A DNA stretch of 32,215 bases from an uncultured Anaerovibrio sp. (GCA_902786545.1 CADACU010000017.1:1-32215); one strand, 5' to 3'; counted from the stretch's first letter, positions 1 through 10,626 are shown. Translations and numbers: made by a program. The notes: generated by a model not told the origin, from the sequence alone.

Positions 1-165
1 ATGGTCGGTAATGGCCAGATGCTCCATCCCCAATTCCTTGGCCCGCTTCACCAAGGGCTTGATTCGATTGGCTCCATCCAGCAAACTATACTCCGTATGC
101 ACATGCAAATGAGCAAAATTACTGCCATGGCTTGATATATTAGTATCAGGCATACTGTCTTCCAT
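1..165 (-). CDS. dnaE: DNA polymerase III alpha subunit, N-terminal fragment (PHP domain)
   Basis: Only the first 55 codons are present; the gene runs off the left edge. The peptide carries the signature start of the PHP domain of bacterial replicative polymerase alpha subunits: [13 protein letters not shown] (about residues 19-31, with H19, H21 and H23), then a KRAKELGM helix and AITDH at the edge. The full protein is the catalytic subunit of the replicative DNA polymerase. The ATG at 163-165 is preceded by a strong GGAGG (about 174-178) at good spacing, so the start is well supported. A 17-residue N-terminal stretch before the HLHVH motif is slightly longer than in many homologues. It follows the gltP terminator and probably has its own promoter. 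DnaE versus the PolC type cannot be fully separated from this fragment, but PHP at the very N-terminus favours DnaE. Confidence 0.9.
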   Translation of the reverse strand, partial: MEDSMPDTNISSHGSNFAHLHVHTEYSLLDGANRIKPLVKRAKELGMEHLAITDH

Positions 166-197
166 GCTAAAATCCTCCACATATAACTTTCTTAAAA

Positions 198-203
198 ATT
201 ATA
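198..203 (-). promoter_or_regulatory. Candidate extended -10 promoter of dnaE
   Basis: Minus strand reads TGGTATAAT, a perfect TATAAT with the TG of an extended -10, about 32 bp upstream of the dnaE start. The -35 is weak (CTGTAT at 17 bp spacing). Position and base match only; no experimental support. Confidence 0.5.
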
Positions 204-274
204 CCATAAAATGAAGACATATACAGACGGAGTTTTAAAGCTTTAGCTATATCGCGTTAATTTTTCAAAATAAA

Positions 275-310
275 AAGGACCGGAAAATAATTAAACATTT
301 TCCAGTCCTT
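275..310 (-). terminator. Rho-independent terminator of the gltP-type gene
   Basis: A 14-bp stem with one mismatch (275-288 with 297-310, 8-nt loop) is followed on the minus strand by TTTTTATTTT. It lies 20 bp past the stop of the minus-strand symporter gene and separates it from dnaE. Confidence 0.85.
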
Positions 311-329
311 ATATTAGTTCCTAAAAAAC

Positions 330-1529
330 TTATGCTGCATCCTTTTCAGTTTCGTTTACAACGATAGTAACAGCACCATCACCGGTGATATTAACACAGG
401 TACGGAACATATCCAATACACGGTCAATACCAGCTACCAAAGCCAAGCCTTCCATAGGAAGACCTACAGACTGCAATACCATTGCCAGCATAATTAGACC
501 GGCACCTGGAACACCTGCAGTACCAATAGAAGCTAAGGTACCAGTTAATACGATCATCATCATCTGATCAATACCAAGTGGTATACCATAAACATTGGCA
601 ACGAACAGCGAACATACACCCATGTAAAGTGCGGTACCATCCATATTCAGGGTAGCACCCAACGGAAGCACGAAGGAAGAAATTTCACGGCTAACACCCA
701 ATTTCTCCTGGCAGTTCTTCATATTAACCGGCAATGCAGCGGCAGAAGAACAGGTGGTAAAGGCAATCATCATCTGCTCGGACATACCCTTAAAGAATTC
801 AATTGGGCTATGTCCGCCCCAAATCCGTGCCATAGTGGAATATACACCAACAGCATGCACAAAACAACCAACAGCTACGCAGGCAATAACGGTCAAGAGA
901 GGCAATAATACCTTTGGACCATTTGCAGATACTACAGGAAGCAGCAAGCAGAATACGCCGATTGGAGCAAGCTCCATAACCATAGCGATAATCTTGTAGC
1001 ATACTTCAGCACCGGCATCAAAGAACTTGATGAGAAGCTCCGCCCTCTCACCACCAACTTTTACAATACCTACACCAACAAAGAGTGCAAATACGATAGT
1101 TGGCAAAATTGCTGCCTTAGCCATGGAATCAATCGGATTCGTAGGAATCATGTCAAGAAGAACCTTCATGATATAAGGCGCTTCTTTAACCTTTGGCTGC
1201 GTACCGGCAACGAAATCAGTACCAACACCAGGGCCAATGATGCCAGCTACTACAAAACCGATGGTAATTGCAATAGCAGTTGTTACAAGATAAATCCCCA
1301 CAGTCTTGAAGCCAATACGCCCCAGTTTTTTGGTATCACCCAAACTGGTAATACCTACAACCAACGAGAAGAATACAACCGGTACAATCATCATCTTGAT
1401 GAGGTTGATGAACATAGTACCAATTGGTGCAATCCACCATTTAATAAATGGCAGACCCTCTGCTCCGGCAATCAATCCGACAATAACGGACAATACCAAA
1501 GAAATGAAAATTTTTACTGATAAATTCAT
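330..1529 (-). CDS. Dicarboxylate/amino acid:cation symporter (DAACS family)
   Basis: 399-residue polytopic membrane protein of the sodium/proton:dicarboxylate symporter family (GltP/GltT/DctA type), which imports glutamate/aspartate or C4-dicarboxylates. The family hallmarks are visible: the serine-rich reentrant-loop motif SSAAALP (about 261-267) and NMDGT (about 295-299), which supplies cation and substrate ligands, plus hydrophobic segments throughout. The start chosen is the ATG reading MNLSVKIF, because AAGGGGGAGG lies 11 bases upstream; a longer open frame adds 23 residues without a ribosome site. It is a single-gene unit with its own promoter and terminator, divergent from the TSUP permease. 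Substrate specificity (glutamate, serine/threonine or C4-dicarboxylate) cannot be read from sequence alone. Confidence 0.93.
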   Translation of the reverse strand: MNLSVKIFISLVLSVIVGLIAGAEGLPFIKWWIAPIGTMFINLIKMMIVPVVFFSLVVGITSLGDTKKLGRIGFKTVGIYLVTTAIAITIGFVVAGIIGPGVGTDFVAGTQPKVKEAPYIMKVLLDMIPTNPIDSMAKAAILPTIVFALFVGVGIVKVGGERAELLIKFFDAGAEVCYKIIAMVMELAPIGVFCLLLPVVSANGPKVLLPLLTVIACVAVGCFVHAVGVYSTMARIWGGHSPIEFFKGMSEQMMIAFTTCSSAAALPVNMKNCQEKLGVSREISSFVLPLGATLNMDGTALYMGVCSLFVANVYGIPLGIDQMMMIVLTGTLASIGTAGVPGAGLIMLAMVLQSVGLPMEGLALVAGIDRVLDMFRTCVNITGDGAVTIVVNETEKDAA

Positions 1530-1568
1530 TTTGCCATAACCCTCCCCCTTTATATTTAAGCTGTAAAT

Positions 1569-1598
1569 AGTATAACATAACAATATTATCCCTTTCAA
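1569..1598 (-). promoter_or_regulatory. Promoter of the DAACS symporter gene
   Basis: Minus strand shows TTGAAA (-35, 1593-1598), an 18-bp spacer and TATACT (-10, 1569-1574), with TG one base before it (extended -10). Predicted start near 1562, giving a leader of about 33 nt that includes the Shine-Dalgarno. Confidence 0.6.
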
Positions 1599-1639
1599 TA
1601 AGTAAAGTCATAAATTTTAATGAAAACATAAATAATAAT

Positions 1640-1651
1640 TATGATATCATA
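1640..1651. promoter_or_regulatory. 12-bp perfect palindrome between divergent transporter genes
   Basis: TATGATATCATA is a perfect palindrome lying between the symporter promoter and the TSUP promoter. It could be an operator shared by the two divergent genes. The region is very AT-rich, so chance occurrence is possible. Confidence 0.25.
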
Positions 1652-1684
1652 CCATATTGTGTAGTATTTAGAATTACTTTGTTG

Positions 1685-1690
1685 TATAAT
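1685..1690 (+). promoter_or_regulatory. Candidate -10 box of the TSUP permease gene
   Basis: A perfect TATAAT lies 39 bp before the ATG of the plus-strand permease. No convincing -35 is seen at 16-18 bp, so an activator or a weak promoter is possible. Confidence 0.4.
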
Positions 1691-1729
1691 GTTATTGTTT
1701 TATTAGTTTTATTTTTTAAGGAGTAACAT

Positions 1730-2485
1730 ATGGATTTTGAAGCTATGGTTTTTCTGGCCATTTTCGGATTTATTGGGGCATTTATCGATGCAGCGGTAGG
1801 CGGCGGTGGACTCATCACTATCCCGGCCCTGATGTGGACCGGTCTTTCCCCGGTTACCGTACTGGGCACCAACAAGGTTGCTGCATCTATGGGTTCGGTG
1901 TTCAGTTTTCTTACCTTTATTCGGGCCGGTAAAATGGATGTAGCCCTTATGAAAAAGCTATGTCCTCTATCCCTTATCGGGTCATTTGCCGGAGTGCTTT
2001 TAGTCCAGCACATTTCCTCCGAATTTCTACGGCCACTTATCATCATTATGCTGGTATTGGTATTCTTTTATACACTATTAAAAAAAGACTGGGGCAAAGA
2101 CGCCAGACCTCAGAATATAACCGGCAAAAAAATGTTTTTGTGCCTTATTTTGGCCTTTACTATGGGCTTTTATGACGGTTTTTTTGGTCCAGGCACCGGT
2201 TCCTTCATTCTCTTTGCCTTTATAATGATTGGCTTTGACTTTATTTTTGCCACCGGTAATGCCAAGGCAATGAATTTTGCCAGCAATATTGCCGCAGCAA
2301 TTCTCTTTACCTATTTTGGCAGTGTCAATTTTACTTATGCCATACCTATGGGTGTGTTTATGATTATCGGTGCCATAGCTGGCTCCAAAGTGGCTATTGC
2401 CAAGGGTGTCAGCTACATACGGCCTTTATTTATAATTGTCACGGCAGTATTGATTGGCAAACAGCTGCTGACCTTAATCGGATGA
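1730..2485 (+). CDS. TSUP (TauE/SafE) family membrane permease
   Basis: 251-residue integral membrane protein of the TauE/SafE family, whose members export sulfite, sulfoacetate or related anions or take up sulfur compounds. The internal duplication typical of the family is visible: GFIGAFIDAAVGGGG near residues 13-27 is echoed by GFYDGFFGPGTGSF near 146-159, each followed by hydrophobic helices and an NxxA segment (TNKVAAS; MNFASNIAA). The start is backed by AAGGAG seven bases upstream. It is one of only two plus-strand genes here, divergent from the symporter and convergent with the MFS gene. No sulfur-metabolism gene is adjacent, so the substrate is unknown. Confidence 0.88.
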   Translation: MDFEAMVFLAIFGFIGAFIDAAVGGGGLITIPALMWTGLSPVTVLGTNKVAASMGSVFSFLTFIRAGKMDVALMKKLCPLSLIGSFAGVLLVQHISSEFLRPLIIIMLVLVFFYTLLKKDWGKDARPQNITGKKMFLCLILAFTMGFYDGFFGPGTGSFILFAFIMIGFDFIFATGNAKAMNFASNIAAAILFTYFGSVNFTYAIPMGVFMIIGAIAGSKVAIAKGVSYIRPLFIIVTAVLIGKQLLTLIG

Positions 2486-2493
2486 CTCGGCAA

Positions 2494-2544
2494 AAAAATG
2501 ACCCTTGACTATCAGTCTACGAACTGACATCAAGGGTCATTTTT
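2494..2544. terminator. Bidirectional terminator between the TSUP and MFS genes
   Basis: A 15-bp perfect outer stem (2494-2508 with 2530-2544) encloses a small inner stem (TCAGT/ACTGA, 2512-2516 with 2523-2527). The outer arms are A-rich on the left and T-rich on the right, so the hairpin can end transcription from either side. It overlaps the last codon position of the MFS gene. Confidence 0.85.
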
Positions 2545-3688
2545 ATTGTTCCTCTTTTAATGTAAATGTGGTTAATAAACCAATCACCGCCATTACCGGC
2601 AATATATAAAATACATAACTCAGCCCGTAGATATCAGCAACCCATCCCAACATCGGTGCAATAACTCCACCGGCACTAAAGCCTATCCCCAGAGTAACCC
2701 CGGAGGCCATGCCAATGTTTTTTGCCAAATAGGTCTGGCCCAATACCACCATAGGCCCTACACAGGCATACAGAGAAAAGCCTGCTGCTGCCACAATTGC
2801 ATAGATGAAAATCAAATTACTGGTAAAGTTAAAAGCCGCCAAGGCCACTGCCATAATAACCATTCCCAGCCGCAACACCAGACTGTTGCCAATCCGATCT
2901 GCCGCATATCCCCCCATCCAGTTGGTAAAAATTCCCACCAACGCCAAAATGGTTATGGATACACTTCCCACTGCTTTTTCCTGACCTAAAACAGCTACAC
3001 AATACAGAGGAAGGAAGGTCATCAAAGCTGTATAAAGGGCTGCCCTGACGATCACGAACACCGTCAGCCGACTAAAGGCGGACCAGTCATTGGTTCGTTC
3101 TGTACTATCATCCGTAGTTTTGCGGGAGATAAATTTGGCCATTCGGCGCATTCGCGGCAACAAGCCAAAGCTGATACTCCCCATAATAATACCAATAAGC
3201 CCAAAAAGCATTACACCGTGAATACCGCATAAGGTCACTATTCCGGCCCCAACCATTGGCCCCAGACAAAATCCGGCACTGCCACCAGTGGAAAATATAC
3301 TCATACTCAGGGCCTTGTTATCCCCTGCCAATCCATTTACCAGCTTGGCCGCTTCCGGATGAAAAATGGCATTACCGATTCCCATCATGGTTACTGCCAC
3401 AAACAGCAGAGTATAATCGCTGATAAAGGCCACTGACCCTAAAGACAGACCGCTCAGCAAAATGCCAATCCCCATTAAATATGGACTGGAACCTTTATCG
3501 GACCAGTAGCCAATCAGGGGCTGAATTATACTGGACAAAAAGCTGGAGGCAAACATCAGCCCGGCTGCCAGCTTGTAATCCATCCCGTACATAACCACCA
3601 AAAATGGCAACAATCCCGGCAGGGCCCCTGTATTTATATCGCAGCTAAAATGCCCCGCCGCCATCAAATATAAATATTTTTTATTCAT
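2543..3688 (-). CDS. MFS transporter, Fsr (fosmidomycin-resistance)-like
   Basis: 381-residue major facilitator superfamily protein with about twelve hydrophobic segments and a central hydrophilic loop (about 188-206). The N-terminal half carries IGYWSDKG (about 59-66), the loop 2-3 motif, and FHPEAAKLV (about 109-117), the latter characteristic of the Fsr branch of drug-efflux MFS proteins. AGAAGG lies seven bases before the ATG and overlaps the stop of the upstream rluA-type gene (12-bp gap), so the two are probably cotranscribed in the pcrA-ligA-rluA-MFS unit. Fsr homologues export fosmidomycin in E. coli, but the real substrate here is not known; assignment to the family is firmer than assignment of function. 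Confidence 0.85.
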   Translation of the reverse strand: MNKKYLYLMAAGHFSCDINTGALPGLLPFLVVMYGMDYKLAAGLMFASSFLSSIIQPLIGYWSDKGSSPYLMGIGILLSGLSLGSVAFISDYTLLFVAVTMMGIGNAIFHPEAAKLVNGLAGDNKALSMSIFSTGGSAGFCLGPMVGAGIVTLCGIHGVMLFGLIGIIMGSISFGLLPRMRRMAKFISRKTTDDSTERTNDWSAFSRLTVFVIVRAALYTALMTFLPLYCVAVLGQEKAVGSVSITILALVGIFTNWMGGYAADRIGNSLVLRLGMVIMAVALAAFNFTSNLIFIYAIVAAAGFSLYACVGPMVVLGQTYLAKNIGMASGVTLGIGFSAGGVIAPMLGWVADIYGLSYVFYILPVMAVIGLLTTFTLKEEQ

Positions 3689-3700
3689 TGTAAAACCTTC

Positions 3701-4624
3701 TTAAATGAAAAACGACCTCAACTTACTTATACAGTTTTCCATATCCTTCGGCAATGGCGCCCTTACTTCCACCTTGGCCCCAGTCAATGGATGAAGAAAA
3801 TGAATTTCACTGGCGTGAAGGGCCTGCCGGTTTATCAGGCGGGATGGAGTACCATACATCTTGTCTCCCAGGACCGGATATCCGGCATAATTCATATGTA
3901 CCCTTATTTGATGGGTTCGGCCGGTTTCCAGCCACAGCTCCAACAAAGTATTGGGGCCAATCACTTCAGAAATTTTAAAATGGGTCACCGCCCGTTTGCC
4001 TCTGTCATCCACTCGCCGCCGATTGGGCTGCCCCGGTACCCGGCCAATATTTCGGTCAATACAGCCGTCTGGAAACTCCTTTTCTATACCAACGCCCACC
4101 ACCAAGGCCTTGTATATCCGATGAATAGTATTGGCCTTCAGCTGTGCCTCCAGCTTGGTTTGATACTCCGGCTTTTTGGCAAACAGAACGCACCCGGAGG
4201 TATCCCGATCCAGGCGATGAATCGGCCTGATGGTAACGATCTGTCCCTTTGCCTGAAAATATCCGGCCAAATAATTGGCCAAAGTAAAGCTATCGGTCTG
4301 TCCAGTGGGATGTACCAGCATATTGGCCGGCTTATTCAAAACAATAACCGCCTCATCCTCATACAGTACCTCCACCGGTCCAATCTGCGGCTTAACTCCG
4401 TAGGTTTCATCCGGAAAAATACGGATGGCCACCAGGTCATTTCCCTTTAATTTGCGCTTGGTATGGACCGGACTGCCGTTAACAAAAACATTCTTGGACC
4501 GGAACAGCCGCTGACGGGTCCGGCCGGACACCTTCATCACGGATTTAAGGTAGTCCTCCACCAGCATATCAGCGTACTTCTCCGCCACTATATACTTTTT
4601 CAGACCATTTTGATGTTTCTTCAT
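3701..4624 (-). CDS. RluA-family RNA pseudouridine synthase
   Basis: 307-residue pseudouridine synthase that isomerises uridine in rRNA or tRNA. The N-terminal 70 residues fit an S4 RNA-binding domain (SGRTRQRLFRSKNVFVNG, about 33-50). The catalytic motif HRLDRDTSG (about 136-144) contains the nucleophile D139. Later motifs include GRTHQIRVHMNYAGYPVLGD, the usual RluA C-terminal block. It is similar in length to RluD/RluC relatives, but which uridine it modifies cannot be decided. The Shine-Dalgarno is weak, with the G-rich stretch about 14 bases upstream, so translation may be low. It sits 56 bp downstream of ligA and 12 bp upstream of the MFS gene. Confidence 0.93.
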   Translation of the reverse strand: MKKHQNGLKKYIVAEKYADMLVEDYLKSVMKVSGRTRQRLFRSKNVFVNGSPVHTKRKLKGNDLVAIRIFPDETYGVKPQIGPVEVLYEDEAVIVLNKPANMLVHPTGQTDSFTLANYLAGYFQAKGQIVTIRPIHRLDRDTSGCVLFAKKPEYQTKLEAQLKANTIHRIYKALVVGVGIEKEFPDGCIDRNIGRVPGQPNRRRVDDRGKRAVTHFKISEVIGPNTLLELWLETGRTHQIRVHMNYAGYPVLGDKMYGTPSRLINRQALHASEIHFLHPLTGAKVEVRAPLPKDMENCISKLRSFFI

Positions 4625-4680
4625 TATGGTGTCTATTTTCCCCCATACTAACAGGTGCTAAAGCTCCCACTGAATAAGTC

Positions 4681-6690
<2,010 letters not shown>

Positions 6691-9033
6691 TCAAACCTTC
6701 TTTAGCGGTGCATACTTTTGCATTAGCTTCTTTATGCCTTCATTAGGGAATGCGATCTGCAGCTGAGTTTCTTCTCCACTGCCTGAAATGCTTACCACAG
6801 TGCCGATCCCCCATTTAGCATGCTGTACCTTGTCCCCCGGCGACCATTTTACACTCATATCCGGCATAACAACACCGCCAGTTCGATTGAGGGCTGTACC
6901 GGTATTAGATTTAGGCTTCATACTACTCAAAGCCGCAGCTGCTGACATTGACTGCCCCACTGCTCCTGCTGGCGCACTACCCGAGGAAAACCGTGGTGTA
7001 AAGGAACTCCCATGACTACCATAACCACCATAGTTCCCCCCATAACTTCCACCATAGCTATTGCCACTGCCAAAACTGCGACGGGCCGATATTTCTTCCT
7101 TGTATTCTGCCGGAATTTCCTCCAAGAACCGGGATGGATCCGATATCCTGGTCTGACCATAAATAGTTCGAAGGGATGCATGGGTAAGATACAGCTTACG
7201 CTCCGCCCGGGTAATTCCCACATAGCAGGTGCGTCGCTCTTCCTCCAGCTCCTCCGGTGAATCCAAGGTACGGGAGTGAGGAAACAGGCCTTCCTCCATT
7301 CCAGCAATAAATACCACCGGGAATTCCAGCCCTTTGGCCGCATGCAAGGTCATAAGGGTCACCCTATCATCCGCCTCAATGGTTTTATCCAAATCGGTAA
7401 TGAGGGAAATATGCTCCAAAAAGCTATTCAAATCAGCTTCTGCTTCGGTTTTTTCAAACTCCTTGGCCACACCGGCGAATTCCCGTAAATTTTCGATGCG
7501 GGAGGTATTTTCCTCCCCTTTCTTTTTATCTGCCTTCAAAGCTTCAATATAACCAGTCTGGTCGATTATTTCCTCAATCAACTCCGACACCGAAGCAGTG
7601 GCCTGCTTGTTCATCAAATTGAGCAACAAAGTGGCAAATACTCCCAACGGATTTTTGGTCCGGGCAGTTAGCCCCGGCACTTCATTCAGTAGTTCCGGAT
7701 TGGCAATAACCTCAAATAGGTTGATTTCCCGCTCATTGGCAAAGGCCTGTATTTTTCTTACTGAAGTATCACCAATCCCCCGCCGGGGTACATTTATTAT
7801 TCTGTTGAGGCTTTCCGAGTCAAAGGGATTGGACAACACCCTGAGATAGGCGATAATATCCTTTATTTCCATGCGTTCATAGAATTTCAGCCCCCCCACC
7901 ATGGTATAGGGAACCCCCTGCCGCATAAAGGCTTCTTCCAGTACCCGGGACTGGGCATTGGTACGGTACAGTATCGCTACATCGCCATAAGGCGTGTTGT
8001 AAATCGTCTGCTGCTTGGTGATGCTGTCCAATATAAACCTGGCCTCATCCCGCTCATCCGAGGCCAGATAAGTGGTAATAGGCTCACCATCCGCATTTTC
8101 CGTCCAAAGATTTTTCGGTTTGCGATTGGAGTTGTTTTCAATAACCGCATTGGCCGCGGCCAGTATCTTCTTGGTGGAACGATAATTTTGTTCCAGCATA
8201 ATGGTTCTGGCCTCAGGATAATCCTTTTCAAAATTCATTATGTTGCGCATATCGGCGCCACGCCAGCCATAGATAGACTGGTCAGCATCACCGACAACAC
8301 AAATATTGTGATGGCCAGCTGCCAACAACTGAGTCAGCTTGTATTGCGCCCCATTGGTATCCTGATACTCATCAACCATGATGTAACGGAAGCGACGCTG
8401 GTATTTCTCCCGAATATCCTCATTTTCCTCCAGAATGGACACCGCTATCAACAGCAAATCATCAAAATCAAGGACATTATTGGACCGCAGCTTGTCCTGA
8501 TACATTTTATACACTTCAGCTACCTTTTGATCATGAAAATTTCCCTCTGCCCGGGCATGCTGGGTAAAGATCATAGGGCCCATCATCTGGTTTTTGGCAC
8601 TGGAAATTGCCCCCAGCACGCTGTTGGGAGCATATTGCTTGTCATCCAAATTCAACTCTTTCAGACACTTTTTAATAACCGACTGGGTATCACTGGTATC
8701 ATAGATAACAAAATTTTTATGATATAAGCCGGTTGCCTCAATTTCCCGGCGCAAAATTCTGGCACAAAAGGAATGAAAGGTACTGAGCCAGATATCCTTG
8801 GAGCCTTCCCCTATCATCCGGTCAACACGCTCCCGCATCTCAGCTGCTGCCTTGTTGGTGAAGGTAATGGCCAAAATACTATATGGTGATACCCCATGGG
8901 CCAACAAATTTGCTATGCGATGGGTCAATACCCTGGTTTTGCCCGATCCTGCCCCAGCCATAATCAACAGAGGTCCTTCCAGACAATCCACCGCTTCCTT
9001 TTGAGCCGGATTTAATCCACTGAATATATCCAT
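6691..9033 (-). CDS. pcrA: ATP-dependent DNA helicase PcrA/UvrD
   Basis: 780-residue SF1A 3'-5' helicase for repair and conflict resolution at replication forks. Walker A is AGAGSGKT (about 26-33), Walker B is VDEYQDTNG, followed by QSIYGWRGAD, LEQNYRS, TLMTLHAAKGLEFP and the VGITRAE motif VI. At the C-terminus is a Tudor-like domain (GDKVQHAKWGIGTVVSI) that binds RNA polymerase in B. subtilis PcrA. It is about 40 residues longer than B. subtilis PcrA, mostly because of a Gly/Tyr/Ser-rich linker (about 650-680). The start is supported by AGGAGG upstream. It is the first gene of the pcrA-ligA-rluA-MFS unit. Confidence 0.97.
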   Translation of the reverse strand: MDIFSGLNPAQKEAVDCLEGPLLIMAGAGSGKTRVLTHRIANLLAHGVSPYSILAITFTNKAAAEMRERVDRMIGEGSKDIWLSTFHSFCARILRREIEATGLYHKNFVIYDTSDTQSVIKKCLKELNLDDKQYAPNSVLGAISSAKNQMMGPMIFTQHARAEGNFHDQKVAEVYKMYQDKLRSNNVLDFDDLLLIAVSILEENEDIREKYQRRFRYIMVDEYQDTNGAQYKLTQLLAAGHHNICVVGDADQSIYGWRGADMRNIMNFEKDYPEARTIMLEQNYRSTKKILAAANAVIENNSNRKPKNLWTENADGEPITTYLASDERDEARFILDSITKQQTIYNTPYGDVAILYRTNAQSRVLEEAFMRQGVPYTMVGGLKFYERMEIKDIIAYLRVLSNPFDSESLNRIINVPRRGIGDTSVRKIQAFANEREINLFEVIANPELLNEVPGLTARTKNPLGVFATLLLNLMNKQATASVSELIEEIIDQTGYIEALKADKKKGEENTSRIENLREFAGVAKEFEKTEAEADLNSFLEHISLITDLDKTIEADDRVTLMTLHAAKGLEFPVVFIAGMEEGLFPHSRTLDSPEELEEERRTCYVGITRAERKLYLTHASLRTIYGQTRISDPSRFLEEIPAEYKEEISARRSFGSGNSYGGSYGGNYGGYGSHGSSFTPRFSSGSAPAGAVGQSMSAAAALSSMKPKSNTGTALNRTGGVVMPDMSVKWSPGDKVQHAKWGIGTVVSISGSGEETQLQIAFPNEGIKKLMQKYAPLKKV

Positions 9034-9053
9034 TTATCCTCCTACGGAAAAAA

Positions 9054-9082
9054 TTACCCCTTCACCGTACTGAAGGGGCAAT
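9054..9082 (-). terminator. Terminator after ppaC, directly in front of pcrA
   Basis: Perfect 8-bp stem CCCCTTCA/TGAAGGGG (9057-9064 with 9071-9078), extended through one mismatch, followed on the minus strand by AATTTTTT. It lies 75 bp past the ppaC stop and only about 10 bp before the pcrA Shine-Dalgarno, so any pcrA transcript must start inside it, read through it, or be attenuated by it. Confidence 0.82.
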
Positions 9083-9106
9083 ATAACCTAATTCACATAA
9101 TAACAA
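9080..9106 (-). promoter_or_regulatory. Possible pcrA promoter overlapping the ppaC terminator
   Basis: Minus strand shows TTGTTA (9101-9106), a 15-bp spacer and TATATT (9080-9085). The spacer is short, so this is weak. If used, the start site would be near 9073, inside the terminator stem. Confidence 0.3.
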
Positions 9107-9157
9107 TTTATGGTCAGCTGAGCAGAGCTGCAACTGGTTCTTATGCTCAGAATTGAA

Positions 9158-10084
9158 TTAAAATTTTGCAGCTGCCTCAGTAAGTGGTGGTACAATCTGC
9201 TTTTTACGGGACATTACCCCTGGCAGATGAATGCAGTCCCCGGAAGCATCCTGCTTGAAGGCATCCGCTATAAGCTGCTTTGGTTCACCATAGAATACCA
9301 AATCCGTGGATTCATCAATAATATCAGTAACCATAAGCATAATCAGGTTGTAGCCTTCCTTATCACAGATATCCTTCATGGCTGCAGTAATATCCGCCTT
9401 CATATCCAATACCTCAGCGGTATCCATTACAGAAATCTGGCTAACCAGCGCCTTGTAGCTACCGAAACTGAATGGCTTGGAATCATTCTTGGCAATTTCA
9501 ACCGGAGTCATATCCCCTACGCCGGCACCGGCTTTCAGCATTGCCATAGCATATTCGTGGAGGTCAACCTCAGCGATTTCAGCCAGCTTTTCCGCTGCAT
9601 CATGATCCTTGTCAGTGCAGGTAGGTGACTTGTAAAGGACCGTATCAGACATAATAGCTGACAGCAACAGCCCGGCAATTTCCTTTGGAATTTTAATGTT
9701 GTTGTTCCAGAACATATTGGCAATAATTGTGGAGGTACAGCCAACCGGTTCAGTATGAACGAAAATTGGTCCAGCGGTGTTCAACCCACCAAACCGATGA
9801 TGGTCAACGATTTCCAGCAGCTCCGCCTCAGCCAGCCCGTCAATGGCCTGGCCAACCTCGTTATGGTCCACCTGAATAACCTTCTGGCCAGCCTCAACCT
9901 TGGTTGCCAATATTGGTGCTGCCACATCGAAGTAATCAAGGGCATACTGGGTTTCCTTGTTTATTTCACCGCAACGGATAGCAACAGCATCCTCCCCCAT
10001 AGCCTGCTTAAAAGCAGCGTAGCCAAGAGCAGCACAAATAGAATCAGTGTCAGGATTCTTATGACCTACAACATAAATACTCAT
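9158..10084 (-). CDS. ppaC: Manganese-dependent inorganic pyrophosphatase (family II)
   Basis: 308-residue DHH-superfamily enzyme that hydrolyses pyrophosphate in the cytoplasm and pulls biosynthetic reactions forward. Metal ligands are visible: H8, D12 and D14 in GHKNPDTDS, D73 and H74 in QVDHNE, and D94-H95-H96 in IVDHHRFGG. The C-terminal DHHA2 domain ends with SRKKQIVPPL, the substrate-binding RKK signature of the family. There are no CBS insert domains, so it is the short, nucleotide-unregulated form. AGGAGG lies just upstream of the ATG in the 21-bp gap after trmL; the two genes are probably cotranscribed and end at the terminator in front of pcrA. Confidence 0.97.
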   Translation of the reverse strand: MSIYVVGHKNPDTDSICAALGYAAFKQAMGEDAVAIRCGEINKETQYALDYFDVAAPILATKVEAGQKVIQVDHNEVGQAIDGLAEAELLEIVDHHRFGGLNTAGPIFVHTEPVGCTSTIIANMFWNNNIKIPKEIAGLLLSAIMSDTVLYKSPTCTDKDHDAAEKLAEIAEVDLHEYAMAMLKAGAGVGDMTPVEIAKNDSKPFSFGSYKALVSQISVMDTAEVLDMKADITAAMKDICDKEGYNLIMLMVTDIIDESTDLVFYGEPKQLIADAFKQDASGDCIHLPGVMSRKKQIVPPLTEAAAKF

Positions 10085-10105
10085 TAAAAATAATCCTCCT
10101 AAATA

Positions 10106-10588
10106 TCAACTTCTTGGTCCTGGTCCAACCTGCTGCAGATTAGCATAATCCAGCTGCCGCATCGCCTCATAGGCTACAACAGCCACTGCATTGGACAGGT
10201 TCAGGGACCGGGCCCCATCTATCATTGGAATACGAATACATTTTTCCCAATTGGCCTTTAAAATAACCTCGGGGATACCAGCTGTTTCCTTGCCAAAAAC
10301 CAGCATATCCTCCGACTGGAACCGGGCTTCTGAATGGGCCCGTGGCGCCTTGGTAGAACAATAATGGAAATTATTGTTGGGATACTTATCCAGTACCTCC
10401 TGAAAATTTTCATGGACATGAACCTTCACCAGGTGCCAATAATCAAGGCCTGCCCGTTTTAAATGCTTGTCATCAATGGAAAAGCCCAATGGCTTTACCA
10501 GATGCAGCTCGATGCCGGTAGCGGCACAAAGGCGCGCAATATTACCGGTATTGCCGGGAATTTCCGGCTCAATAAGAACAATGTGCAT
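10106..10588 (-). CDS. trmL: tRNA (cytidine(34)-2'-O)-methyltransferase
   Basis: 160-residue SPOUT-class (trefoil-knot) methyltransferase that 2'-O-methylates the wobble base of leucine tRNAs. The three SPOUT motifs are clear: MHIVLIEPEIPGNTGNIARL at the start, LVFGKETAGIPE in the middle, and IPMIDGARSLNLSNAVAVVAYE at the end. Length is normal for TrmL/YibK; longer SpoU members carry extra N-terminal domains. I chose the ATG of MHIVLIEPE because AGAGG precedes it and the protein then aligns with the family start; an in-frame upstream ATG would add 21 unlikely residues overlapping the ilvD terminator. It is followed after 21 bp by ppaC. Confidence 0.95.
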   Translation of the reverse strand: MHIVLIEPEIPGNTGNIARLCAATGIELHLVKPLGFSIDDKHLKRAGLDYWHLVKVHVHENFQEVLDKYPNNNFHYCSTKAPRAHSEARFQSEDMLVFGKETAGIPEVILKANWEKCIRIPMIDGARSLNLSNAVAVVAYEAMRQLDYANLQQVGPGPRS

Positions 10589-10626
10589 TAAATAACCTCT
10601 AAATTTGTTCGATGTCAAAGTGTAAA

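Noticed and set aside
3791-4450. 219-codon plus-strand open frame opposite the RluA-family gene
   Set aside because: Antisense to a clear pseudouridine synthase, no recognisable domain or ribosome site.
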